From positions 1-24,496 of the forward strand of contig CAZBSC010000013.1 of NCBI GenBank assembly GCA_964494845.1: 24,496 bases of DNA. Reading direction: 5' to 3'. The notes under the pieces are model-generated. The model was not told the origin of the DNA. It did no database searches and was given only the letters and a program-made list of their open reading frames with translations. Shown here in pieces: positions 15,607 through 22,041 of the stretch. The stretch's first letter is position 1. The number at the start of each line of letters is the position of its first letter. The position numbers and the translations under genes were made by a program. This stretch comes from CAYRSA01 sp964494845. GTDB lineage: Bacteria > Patescibacteriota > Saccharimonadia > Saccharimonadales > JAGQNJ01.

Positions 15607-15835
15607 CTGAACTTTGCAATTCTGTTATTTGACCACGGAAAGATCCATGTTTCACCGCATCCCTGTCCACAAAGCTAGCGCCTAACGCTTCGGCAAGATT
15701 TTCCATGAAGTCTAGCTTTACAGCTCCAAGAAATGTAACTGGGTATATTAGTCTGGGCAACTCTAGAGTGGAGATTGAAGACGCATACGTAAAAGTTTGC
15801 TCGGTTTCCAAACTTCCTTCATTTATCATTGTCAT
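15569..15835 (-). CDS. N-terminal part of the same frameshifted kinase-like protein
   Basis: An 88-codon frame with a good start: ATG at 15835, GGAG 12 nt upstream and a clear promoter. LELPRLIYPVTFLGAVKLDF, then MENLAEALGASFVDRDAV, resembles the start of P-loop kinases (strand, P-loop, helix, then a D-x-D-like motif), but the glycine-rich Walker A is degenerate: only an LGAVKL remnant is visible. After residue ~78 the frame gives KTFRNWR and stops, while the family pattern continues in the other frame (15196-15606). With the frames joined the protein is ~212 aa. If the Walker A loss is real, it may be an inactive kinase relative. Confidence 0.5.
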   Translation of the reverse strand: MTMINEGSLETEQTFTYASSISTLELPRLIYPVTFLGAVKLDFMENLAEALGASFVDRDAVKHGSFRGQITELQSSVGKTEKTFRNWR

Positions 15836-15875
15836 TGCTAACGTTACTCCGGTTGAATTATTATTTAGTGTAGCA

Positions 15876-15905
15876 ATTATATAACTTTATTTCTTTATTT
15901 ACCAA
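15876..15905 (-). promoter_or_regulatory. Promoter of the frameshifted kinase-like gene
   Basis: On the minus strand TTGGTA (15905-15900), 18-nt spacer, then consensus TATAAT (15881-15876). The -35 lies inside the inverted repeat at 15901-15916. Confidence 0.55.
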
Positions 15906-15916
15906 TACATATTGGT
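15901..15916. promoter_or_regulatory. 16-bp inverted repeat, possible operator
   Basis: ACCAATA (15901-15907) and TATTGGT (15910-15916) are perfect inverted arms around CA. The repeat covers the -35 of the minus-strand gene and lies ~35 nt before the -10 of the plus-strand corrinoid adenosyltransferase gene, a typical place for a dimeric repressor. No regulator gene is adjacent. Confidence 0.35.
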
Positions 15917-15949
15917 GCATTAAAAGTCGTCCCGATGCAAAGCTTAAGA

Positions 15950-15955
15950 TATACT
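15950..15955 (+). promoter_or_regulatory. -10 element of the corrinoid adenosyltransferase gene
   Basis: TATACT 20 nt before the ATG; no good -35 is seen. The short leader holds the ribosome site GAAAGG (15965-15970). Confidence 0.4.
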
Positions 15956-15975
15956 TTATCTTACGAAAGGTACAT

Positions 15976-16551
15976 ATGGGAGTTTTTGATAATTATAAGC
16001 AAAAAGATGCAGTTTGTGTGGTCTACACAGGCGAGGGCAAAGGTAAAACCAGCGCCAGCATGGGGCTGATGACTAGAGCACTCGGACGCGGGTGGAAAGT
16101 GGCCTTCATTCAATTTATTAAACATTGGGAAGTCGGCGAACATACTTTTATTCACAAAATTCAGCCACTTTTCAAAGATGATTTGTATTTTTATAAAGGC
16201 GGGAAAGGGTTTTATAACGCGCCAGAAGGCATGGGGGAAGAAGGTGTTACGGAAGAAGACCACAAACAGGCAGCCCAGGAGACGTACGACGAAGCGTATA
16301 AGGCGGCAACCAGTGGAAAATTCGACCTGGTAATCTGTGACGAGATAAACAATGCAGTAAATAATGGACTACTGACGGTAAAGCAACTAGAAAAGTTAAT
16401 GAAAGATCGTAAAAAGAATACGAGCTTATGCTTGACCGGCCGGAACTTCCCCGAATCGTTAATTCCTCTGACTGACATTACAACCAACATGAAGAAAATA
16501 AAGCACCACTTCGACGACAAATACCTAGCCAACAAAGGCATCGACTACTGA
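15976..16551 (+). CDS. Cob(I)yrinic acid a,c-diamide / cobalamin adenosyltransferase (BtuR/CobA/CobO family)
   Basis: A 191-aa protein that transfers adenosyl from ATP to reduced corrinoids to make the coenzyme form of B12. The P-loop GEGKGKTS (residues 19-26) with the following ASMGLMTRALGRG, the motif DLVICDEINNAVNNGLL, and the C-terminal block LTGRNFPESLIPLTDITTNM are diagnostic for the CobA-type family, and the length is usual. GAAAGG lies 5 nt before the ATG. No other corrinoid gene is in the window, so it more likely serves salvage for a B12 enzyme such as class II ribonucleotide reductase or queuosine synthesis; that use is inference. Its stop directly abuts the stop of the convergent gene at 16552. 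Confidence 0.92.
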   Translation: MGVFDNYKQKDAVCVVYTGEGKGKTSASMGLMTRALGRGWKVAFIQFIKHWEVGEHTFIHKIQPLFKDDLYFYKGGKGFYNAPEGMGEEGVTEEDHKQAAQETYDEAYKAATSGKFDLVICDEINNAVNNGLLTVKQLEKLMKDRKKNTSLCLTGRNFPESLIPLTDITTNMKKIKHHFDDKYLANKGIDY

Positions 16552-17166
16552 CTAGGCTGAAGCCACTCCGGGCGCCATAGCCTGCTGTAGAGCACGGGCA
16601 ATCGAAAGTTGATCTACGGAAATAACATCAATACGGACAGTGCGATCGACGATTTCGGCATCAAAAACATCTCCCGCTTTGTGACCGACTAATGCCATCG
16701 CTAGCGGTGTTTCGTCAGTGATTAAATCTGCTTCAGGGCACTGCAACTGGCTGGGGTGGAAAGTCGCACTAAAACCAACAAGATCTAATAAAAACGGCTC
16801 ATGCAGATCCTGAGTTATCTCGACCCTGGAGCCAAGCGCAATAAATGGCGAGTCGGGATCTGGGAACTCAACCTCTTGCCATCGTCGGTGGATATCGAGA
16901 AAGGGCCTTACAAGCGCTACAAGGTTGCCTCGCTCGCTCTGTATAGCCTCCGCTGGGGCATTGTCGTGATCTGTCTCGGAACTTTCAGCCATAGCAACAC
17001 CCATTTCCGAACCTTGTCTTCTTTTTTCTTCATCGAATTCATCTAAAACCCGTCTCAACAAAGCATACTCTCCAGGTAATAAATGGTGTGGAGGCCTTTC
17101 AATACGACCAATAGCTAGTTCTTTATGGGGAGGTTTTTTAGTCTCCGGTGATTTTGATTTAACCAT
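16552..17166 (-). CDS. Divergent GreA/GreB-like transcript-cleavage-factor family protein
   Basis: A 204-aa protein. The C-terminal ~85 residues (FIALGSRVEITQDL, DETPLAMALVGHKAGDVFDA, VDRTVRIDVISV) match the FKBP-like C-domain of Gre factors (xLGSxVxl..., spLaxAllGkxxGDxv, i.I..I). The middle is helical and keeps a trace of the Gre tip (DHDNAPAEA for the usual GDLSENAEY). A ~35-residue Pro/Lys-rich extension precedes it. Gre factors enter the RNA polymerase channel and rescue stalled complexes; related proteins with changed tips have other roles. I chose the ATG at 17166 because TATAGT ends exactly 6 nt before it; an earlier ATG (17187) would put that promoter inside the gene. Confidence 0.7.
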   Translation of the reverse strand: MVKSKSPETKKPPHKELAIGRIERPPHHLLPGEYALLRRVLDEFDEEKRRQGSEMGVAMAESSETDHDNAPAEAIQSERGNLVALVRPFLDIHRRWQEVEFPDPDSPFIALGSRVEITQDLHEPFLLDLVGFSATFHPSQLQCPEADLITDETPLAMALVGHKAGDVFDAEIVDRTVRIDVISVDQLSIARALQQAMAPGVASA

Positions 17167-17172
17167 AGCTGA

Positions 17173-17178
17173 ACTATA
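17173..17178 (-). promoter_or_regulatory. -10 element, leaderless-type, of the GreA-like gene
   Basis: On the minus strand TATAGT (17178-17173) ends 6 nt before the ATG at 17166. A TTGATT lies ~20 nt further upstream, longer than ideal. Confidence 0.45.
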
Positions 17179-17225
17179 TTCACACATATTAATAAATAAA
17201 TCAAATCCTAATAGTAGCGCACTGC

Positions 17226-17254
17226 TTGACTTTTCTTTATAACTGTAGTACTAT
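17226..17254 (+). promoter_or_regulatory. Promoter of the Gfo/Idh-aminotransferase unit
   Basis: TTGACT (17226-17231), 17-nt spacer, TACTAT (17249-17254): among the best matches to a housekeeping promoter in the window. The leader to the ATG at 17288 is ~27 nt, AT-rich, without a clear ribosome site. Confidence 0.65.
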
Positions 17255-17287
17255 TTGCTTTTATTAAAAGTTAACGCGAATATAATT

Positions 17288-18337
17288 ATGAAAAAACGTT
17301 TAGCATTAATCGGTCTCGGCAAGCAAAACACAAAAGACCACCTGCATGCAATACAAAAGTGCGATAATGCTGAAGTTGTTGCAGTGTGCGATACAAACAA
17401 AGATCTAAGTGAACAGTGGGGCAAAGAGCTATCGTTGCCTTCATTCACATCCGTTGACGATTTAATAAATGGGGTTGCTTTTGACGCAGCTGTCATCGCA
17501 GTGCCTCACGCGTTCTATTTGCCAATTATCAAAAAGTTAGCAGCTAAAAATATAAGTATCCTCAAGGAAAAGCCGTTCGCTCTATCGCTAAACGAAGCTC
17601 TCGAAATATACGATATCGTAGAAAAGAGTGGCATAAATCTAACAATTGCAGTGCAGCGAAAATTCAGCCGTATTTATCAGACATACAAAGAGTACGAACC
17701 AGCGATTGGAGACATATTTTCGGTGCATGGACACTATACACTCGATATAAAACACCTTGACGAAGGCTGGCGAGCGTCTAAAAAACTCGCTGGGGGCGGG
17801 GCAGTCCTAGACATGGGTTACCACCTGATTGACCTACTGGTTTGGTATTTTGGGATTCCCGACACAATAAGCGCCGATCTGGGGTACCATAACAGACCAA
17901 ACCAAGTTTACGACGTCGAAGACACAGCTAAAATTCAGTTTTCCTACGAAGCCTCGAAAGGCCGCAGCGTACTCGGTAGTTTACTGATATCCAGAGTATA
18001 CCCAGAAAAAGAAGAAGCCCTTACAATTTACGGGACAGAAGGATCGATCGCCATATACACAGACAGGATAACTCACTACAGCCCGGATAAAGAGATCCTA
18101 GACAGCACATACATGAAAAAAAATGGGGACGACATGATCCAACAAACTCAAAAATTTATTGATAGTCTGCACGATAAAAAGCACGCTGGTAATTACCGTG
18201 AACATTTGGCAGATATGGTATTTGTCGAAGCAGTCTATCGTTCTGCCGATACTAGACAGACCGTGCTCCCCCACAAATCTGCTGTGTTCAAGAGAGCAAT
18301 TGAACTCGCAAACCTTCAGAGAGTCATAAAGCCATGA
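17288..18337 (+). CDS. Gfo/Idh/MocA-family NAD(P)-dependent oxidoreductase
   Basis: A 349-aa protein with an N-terminal Rossmann fold (LALIGLGKQ, G9 and G11; acidic end VVAVCD), the family motif EKP (94-96) and the catalytic segment GGGAVLDMGYHLIDLLVW with D175, H179 and D182. Such enzymes oxidise a hydroxyl of a sugar, sugar nucleotide or cyclitol to a ketone with NAD(P). The next gene is a DegT-type aminotransferase whose ATG overlaps this stop (ATGA), the same pairing as WbpB/WbpE or NtdC/NtdA, where the ketone is then aminated. The frame extends to a TTG at 17255, but that codon directly follows the -10, so the ATG at 17288 is chosen. The exact substrate cannot be read from the sequence. 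Confidence 0.87.
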   Translation: MKKRLALIGLGKQNTKDHLHAIQKCDNAEVVAVCDTNKDLSEQWGKELSLPSFTSVDDLINGVAFDAAVIAVPHAFYLPIIKKLAAKNISILKEKPFALSLNEALEIYDIVEKSGINLTIAVQRKFSRIYQTYKEYEPAIGDIFSVHGHYTLDIKHLDEGWRASKKLAGGGAVLDMGYHLIDLLVWYFGIPDTISADLGYHNRPNQVYDVEDTAKIQFSYEASKGRSVLGSLLISRVYPEKEEALTIYGTEGSIAIYTDRITHYSPDKEILDSTYMKKNGDDMIQQTQKFIDSLHDKKHAGNYREHLADMVFVEAVYRSADTRQTVLPHKSAVFKRAIELANLQRVIKP

Positions 18338-19599
18338 GTAGTTTTGATAAACCCATATTGGCTGCTTTTGGTGGTGCGCCAATTTTGCCGAAAGATTTTA
18401 AACATCCTGATTGGCCAGTTATTAATGAAACTTATAAAAGAGTGGTCACAGAACAAATGGATGAGAGTATGTCAATCTACAACAGATCTGGTATATTCGA
18501 AGACTTTGAAGATAAATTTGCTGCTCTTCATGGTGCAAAATACGCCTTGCTGAATAACTCTGGCACAAATGCTTTGTGGGCAATGTTCGTTGGGGCGGGG
18601 CTTGGGCCAGGGGACGAAGTAATATGTCCGACATATACATTTTTTGCAACTAATACACCTTTGCTTTCGTCCGGGGTTCATCCTGTTTTCTGTGATGCAG
18701 ATGATGATGGGAACATTGACCCCAGCGAGATTGTCAAAAAAATAGGTCCTAAGACAAAAGCAATCCTCATTACGCATATGTGGGGTTACCCGTGCAAAAT
18801 GGATGAAATTGTATCAATTGTAAAAGATAATAATTTACTTCTATTCGAGGATTGCTCGCATGCACATCTAGCAAAGTACAAGGGGAAGCCAGTTGGAAGT
18901 TTTGGGGATGCAGCAGCCTGGAGCCTCCAGGGTCAAAAAAATATTACCGGAGGAGAAGGTGGCATAATAGTTACTAACAATCTTGACATCTATGTGCGAG
19001 CCAATCTATTGGGACACTACAACAAGCGCTGCAAAGACGAGATCCCAAAAGACCATCCCCTTTATAGGTTTGCTGTTACAGGGATGGGATTGAAGTTGCG
19101 TGCACACCCATTAGCAGTAGCATTCGCCGATGAGCAACTACGTCAACATGATAAATATCAGGAAATGCGAAATTTTTGTGCGAACGAGTATAGAAAACTC
19201 TTGCAAGAATACAGCTTCATAAAACCGATTGAGTATAAGGATGCTGATCCAAGCTGGTACGCATTCATATTTAAGTACAGTACTCCTGATGGATCCGACA
19301 TTTCTAGAGAAAAGTTTGTCGATTTGCTACATGCCGAAGGACTATCAGAAGTAGATATTCCCGGATCAACGGGGCCGAATCATCTGTTGCCTTTATTCAA
19401 AGAGCCGTCTGTTTTGTTCCCTCAATTTTACGAAAAAAGCGATTACTTCAACACCAATGAGGATTTCCCTAAAGCGCAAAAATTTTACGAATCTATTATA
19501 AAACTACCCACCTGGACACAAACAGAGCACAAAAGCTTGGTGAATGATTACATCGAAGGGCTACGCAAGGTTCTAGACTATGTCTCAAATAATAACTAG
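18334..19599 (+). CDS. DegT/DnrJ/EryC1-family PLP-dependent aminotransferase
   Basis: A 421-aa sugar or cyclitol aminotransferase. Seen are the cofactor-pocket segments NNSGTNALWAMF (~74-85) and PTYTFFATNTPLL (~99-111), the ring-N aspartate in FEDCSHAH (D173) and the Schiff-base lysine K202 in WSLQGQKNITGGEGG. It would move an amino group, usually from glutamate or glutamine, onto the ketone made by the preceding oxidoreductase. The SLQGQK variant is nearer to members acting on cyclitol-type or aminoshikimate-type substrates than to the common SFHxxK of nucleotide-sugar enzymes, so the product could be an unusual amino sugar or aminocyclitol; that is a weak inference. Coupled to the upstream gene by a 4-nt overlap; the next gene overlaps its last 20 nt. 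Confidence 0.88.
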   Translation: MSSFDKPILAAFGGAPILPKDFKHPDWPVINETYKRVVTEQMDESMSIYNRSGIFEDFEDKFAALHGAKYALLNNSGTNALWAMFVGAGLGPGDEVICPTYTFFATNTPLLSSGVHPVFCDADDDGNIDPSEIVKKIGPKTKAILITHMWGYPCKMDEIVSIVKDNNLLLFEDCSHAHLAKYKGKPVGSFGDAAAWSLQGQKNITGGEGGIIVTNNLDIYVRANLLGHYNKRCKDEIPKDHPLYRFAVTGMGLKLRAHPLAVAFADEQLRQHDKYQEMRNFCANEYRKLLQEYSFIKPIEYKDADPSWYAFIFKYSTPDGSDISREKFVDLLHAEGLSEVDIPGSTGPNHLLPLFKEPSVLFPQFYEKSDYFNTNEDFPKAQKFYESIIKLPTWTQTEHKSLVNDYIEGLRKVLDYVSNNN

Positions 19600-20785
19600 T
19601 CATAGTGCTGAAGTTGCCGAGTCCTTATTCCCTAAAGCTGCAGCAAATCACATTGCCAAAATACCTGGTATGGAAGACACGGACGAAGCTTTAATTGCAT
19701 CAATTGCCGACGAGTATAGAACGCCATTAGATATATCAATGGCTGTTTGTGATACACGCGAAGGATCCGGGCTGAGACCAGAAGACGTATCAAGAGATTT
19801 GGGCATATTGTTGTTCATGCTTATGGACAGGGAAGATCTCTGCTTAGAAGCTGACCCAGGCCTGTTCGAGACATTTAAACGGACCGACAGGAACCAAGTC
19901 ATTCACGGGACAAATCAACTTAATATAGACCACTTTCTAGATAGTGGTGTGTCAGCGGTTGTGCCACCAGGCTACAAGGAGAGAGCGCAGAAGGCCTTAG
20001 ATTCTGACCAACGTGATGTACCCCTGCTTGAGCGCCTAAAAGCAGAACGAGTTGTTGTAGCTAACGGATTTGAAGATTCTAGGATATTACACCTATTGCA
20101 CGACGTTGTTGACCATGTATGGCTATTCGATCACCTGCGAACAAATGGTCTATTCGAGAAGTACTCTGATTTCTTCGAATCAATCGATTTTAGCAATGAT
20201 GCTTTCCTTTATAGTCGCCAATCCGAGCTTATTTCCAGTGTTGGATTTGGCTCTAGACGCTGGCCCCTAACAAGAGATTCTGGTGTAGAAGCGATCCTTG
20301 ACAGAGAAAGTATCGAGACCCTTCTAAGTGATAACCTAGATGAACGTGCAACAGGTGCATTACAACTGTTTCGTGATATGGCTGACGGCAAGCAGGCTTG
20401 GTGCCTAGCAGTGATAGAGAATATGGCAATACAAATTGCGGATGAAAGGCGCAGGTGGGGCACAATTAAGCAGTTAGACCCAAAAACCGGAGAACGGCAT
20501 CCTATGTCCCTGTTGGACCCCGTTTATGTTTCGTTCCTAATTGATGCTATAGCCACTCTGCAGGGCGATGAGAACGAGCAAAAATTTGGCAGGATTCAGT
20601 ATGGAGTAGCAGCAACAATCGAAGATTTTTTGGAAAGAATGCTAGAGGAACCAGCCATTGAAACCGTCGAAACTATACACGGCAATCCATCACTCTTAGA
20701 ACACCCTCCTACAATTGATAGAACTATCGAAAAATGGATCCGCTCTAGACTCTTCTTTACAACATCTTACGTAAGAACAGATTAA
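19580..20785 (+). CDS. Unrecognised 401-aa protein in the aminotransferase cluster
   Basis: I do not recognise the family. The protein is soluble (no signal peptide or membrane segment), acidic and mostly helical. A notable conserved-looking block is LHLLHDVVDHVWLFDHLRTNG (~168-188), rich in His and Asp and possibly metal- or phosphate-binding; SRQSELISSVGFGSRRW (~213-229) and ENMAIQIADERRRWG (~281-295) also look constrained. It does not fit the HD hydrolase pattern. The start overlaps the aminotransferase by 20 nt, with AAGG before it, so it is translated with the Gfo/Idh-DegT unit and probably acts in the same pathway. An alternative ATG at 19670 would remove the overlap and the first 30 residues. 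Confidence 0.7.
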   Translation: MSQIITSHSAEVAESLFPKAAANHIAKIPGMEDTDEALIASIADEYRTPLDISMAVCDTREGSGLRPEDVSRDLGILLFMLMDREDLCLEADPGLFETFKRTDRNQVIHGTNQLNIDHFLDSGVSAVVPPGYKERAQKALDSDQRDVPLLERLKAERVVVANGFEDSRILHLLHDVVDHVWLFDHLRTNGLFEKYSDFFESIDFSNDAFLYSRQSELISSVGFGSRRWPLTRDSGVEAILDRESIETLLSDNLDERATGALQLFRDMADGKQAWCLAVIENMAIQIADERRRWGTIKQLDPKTGERHPMSLLDPVYVSFLIDAIATLQGDENEQKFGRIQYGVAATIEDFLERMLEEPAIETVETIHGNPSLLEHPPTIDRTIEKWIRSRLFFTTSYVRTD

Positions 20786-20789
20786 TAGG

Positions 20790-20795
20790 TATACT
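20790..20795 (+). promoter_or_regulatory. -10 element, leaderless-type, of the NUDIX gene, with upstream palindrome
   Basis: TATACT ends 6 nt before the ATG at 20802, with no Shine-Dalgarno. A 12-bp perfect palindrome TCTTACGTAAGA (20765-20776) covers the expected -35 position in the end of the previous gene and may be an operator. Confidence 0.45.
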
Positions 20796-20801
20796 GAAAT
20801 C

Positions 20802-21302
20802 ATGAGTCAAAATCATCCTAGCGATAGTGAAAAATTAGCAGAAGGACAGCAGGTGATTACTGCTTGTGCACTAGTCCACAGAAATGTAGACGGCGTTGAA
20901 AAAGTTTTTTTAGCAAAACGTGCTGACGCGAAAAAATTTTTGCCCGGTGTATACGAAATACCAGGCGGGCACATAGACTACGGGGAGGCTTTAACAGATG
21001 GACTTAAACGTGAATTCAAAGAAGAATTTGGCGCAGACATTATTGTTGGAGACCCGTTTGCAGCATTTACGTATGTTAATGACGTTAAGAAATCACATTC
21101 CGTTGAAATAGTATACTTTGCCAAGCTTGCACCCGGCTCAAAAATAGGCTTAGACCCAACTGACCATTCTGCCTGCATATGGGTTAGCGAGAACGAATTA
21201 GAGTCAATTTATACAGATTCAAAAAGCAAAGACGACGATGAGTTCGTTGCTCTAAGAAAAGGCCTGGATATTTTGAATGGTAAATCAATAGATCTCGGTT
21301 AA
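20802..21302 (+). CDS. NUDIX hydrolase
   Basis: A 166-aa protein with a complete NUDIX box: G56, E62, R70-E71, E74-E75 and G77 in GGHIDYGEALTDGLKREF, then KEEFG, the Mg-binding catalytic helix-loop-helix. The surrounding beta-strands are typical (ITACALVHRN, VFLAKRADAKKFLPGVYEIPGG, SVEIVYFAKL). NUDIX enzymes cleave nucleoside diphosphates linked to another group, such as damaged dNTPs, NDP-sugars or ADP-ribose. It follows the sugar-type cluster in the same direction but has its own -10, so it may be partly independent. The C-terminus is 1 nt from the stop of the convergent deaminase-like gene. Confidence 0.9.
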   Translation: MSQNHPSDSEKLAEGQQVITACALVHRNVDGVEKVFLAKRADAKKFLPGVYEIPGGHIDYGEALTDGLKREFKEEFGADIIVGDPFAAFTYVNDVKKSHSVEIVYFAKLAPGSKIGLDPTDHSACIWVSENELESIYTDSKSKDDDEFVALRKGLDILNGKSIDLG

Positions 21303-21303
21303 T

Positions 21304-21957
21304 TTAAGCGGCAGGTGATAACATTGCCGTTTGAGCGAGGTACGAACGAGAAATATCTGGGTTCGCGATTCCACGTACTAACCCATCGTAAACCTCTAAA
21401 CGATGTTCCCAGTCACTAAAGCCTGATGAGATATTTGTATGCTGCAGAGCTTCAATCTCGTCCTCAGAATACTTGGTCACCAACTCGCCCAAACGATGAA
21501 CCTGGAAATAACTTGATTCAACCCCCGTTGTCAATAATAGGGTATCAGCCGTCATCATTTTGTCTTGGCTTAGCACAGAACGACATTCTTCACATGGGTG
21601 CAAAGTTGGTGTAGGCAAGCCCGTGACTTCGGATATTTTTTGCCTGTCTGTTGTAGCAGTGATAACTAAGCCTATTGCCTGGGTAAACCCAGCCTTGCGC
21701 GCCCTGATCAAAAGTCTTTGTTCCGCGCAAAATTTTGGTTTTCCTTCTTTTTTTAGGTTCCCTGCAGAGAGAAAAACAGTATCCTGAGTGTTAGGCACCC
21801 AAAATAAACCAGTAACACCGACTTTGAATCCCCTGTAAGAGTAGGTCTCGTCTTCGTAGGCCAAACGTGATTTTCTAACAAGTTCTGGAACACTGGCAAC
21901 AAATTCCCTGACAGGGTCAAACCCAGGATTATCGTAAGCCCGACGATTATAAGTCAT
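21304..21957 (-). CDS. Cytidine-deaminase-like zinc protein
   Basis: A 217-aa protein with the zinc and catalytic motifs of the cytidine deaminase fold: C77-A-E79 (KFCAEQRLL) and P121-C122-x-x-C125 (HPCEECRSVL); E79 would be the proton shuttle. YSYRGFKVGVTGLF (39-52) corresponds to the substrate-pocket YSxFxVGAAL of cytidine deaminases. It is longer than standard CDA (~130 aa), with an extra N-terminal part and ~75 extra C-terminal residues, so the substrate may be cytidine or a modified nucleoside. The ATG has TATATT exactly 6 nt upstream and no ribosome site. Roles in pyrimidine salvage or in the neighbouring cluster are both possible. Confidence 0.75.
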   Translation of the reverse strand: MTYNRRAYDNPGFDPVREFVASVPELVRKSRLAYEDETYSYRGFKVGVTGLFWVPNTQDTVFLSAGNLKKEGKPKFCAEQRLLIRARKAGFTQAIGLVITATTDRQKISEVTGLPTPTLHPCEECRSVLSQDKMMTADTLLLTTGVESSYFQVHRLGELVTKYSEDEIEALQHTNISSGFSDWEHRLEVYDGLVRGIANPDISRSYLAQTAMLSPAA

Positions 21958-21963
21958 AGTTAT

Positions 21964-21994
21964 AATATAATAACACTTTTTGGAGATTAATCAA
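21964..21994 (-). promoter_or_regulatory. Leaderless-type promoter of the deaminase-like gene
   Basis: On the minus strand TTGATT (21994-21989), 19-nt spacer, TATATT (21969-21964), ending 6 nt before the ATG at 21957. Confidence 0.5.
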
Positions 21995-22005
21995 GATTTA
22001 TTAAC

Positions 22006-22035
22006 TTGATTTAGCGAGCAGCTAGCGAGTACTCT
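22006..22035 (+). promoter_or_regulatory. Leaderless-type promoter of the P-loop kinase/thermonuclease pair
   Basis: TTGATT (22006-22011), 18-nt spacer, TACTCT (22030-22035), ending 6 nt before the ATG at 22042. No Shine-Dalgarno. Confidence 0.45.
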
Positions 22036-22041
22036 GTACTA

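Noticed and set aside
17167..17187. ATG at 17187 as start of the GreA-like protein
   Set aside because: The seven extra codons cover the TATAGT -10 element, and the ATG at 17166 fits the 6-nt leaderless layout.
17255..17287. TTG at 17255 as start of the Gfo/Idh protein
   Set aside because: It directly follows the -10 TACTAT and would precede the expected transcription start; family proteins start near MKKRLALIG.
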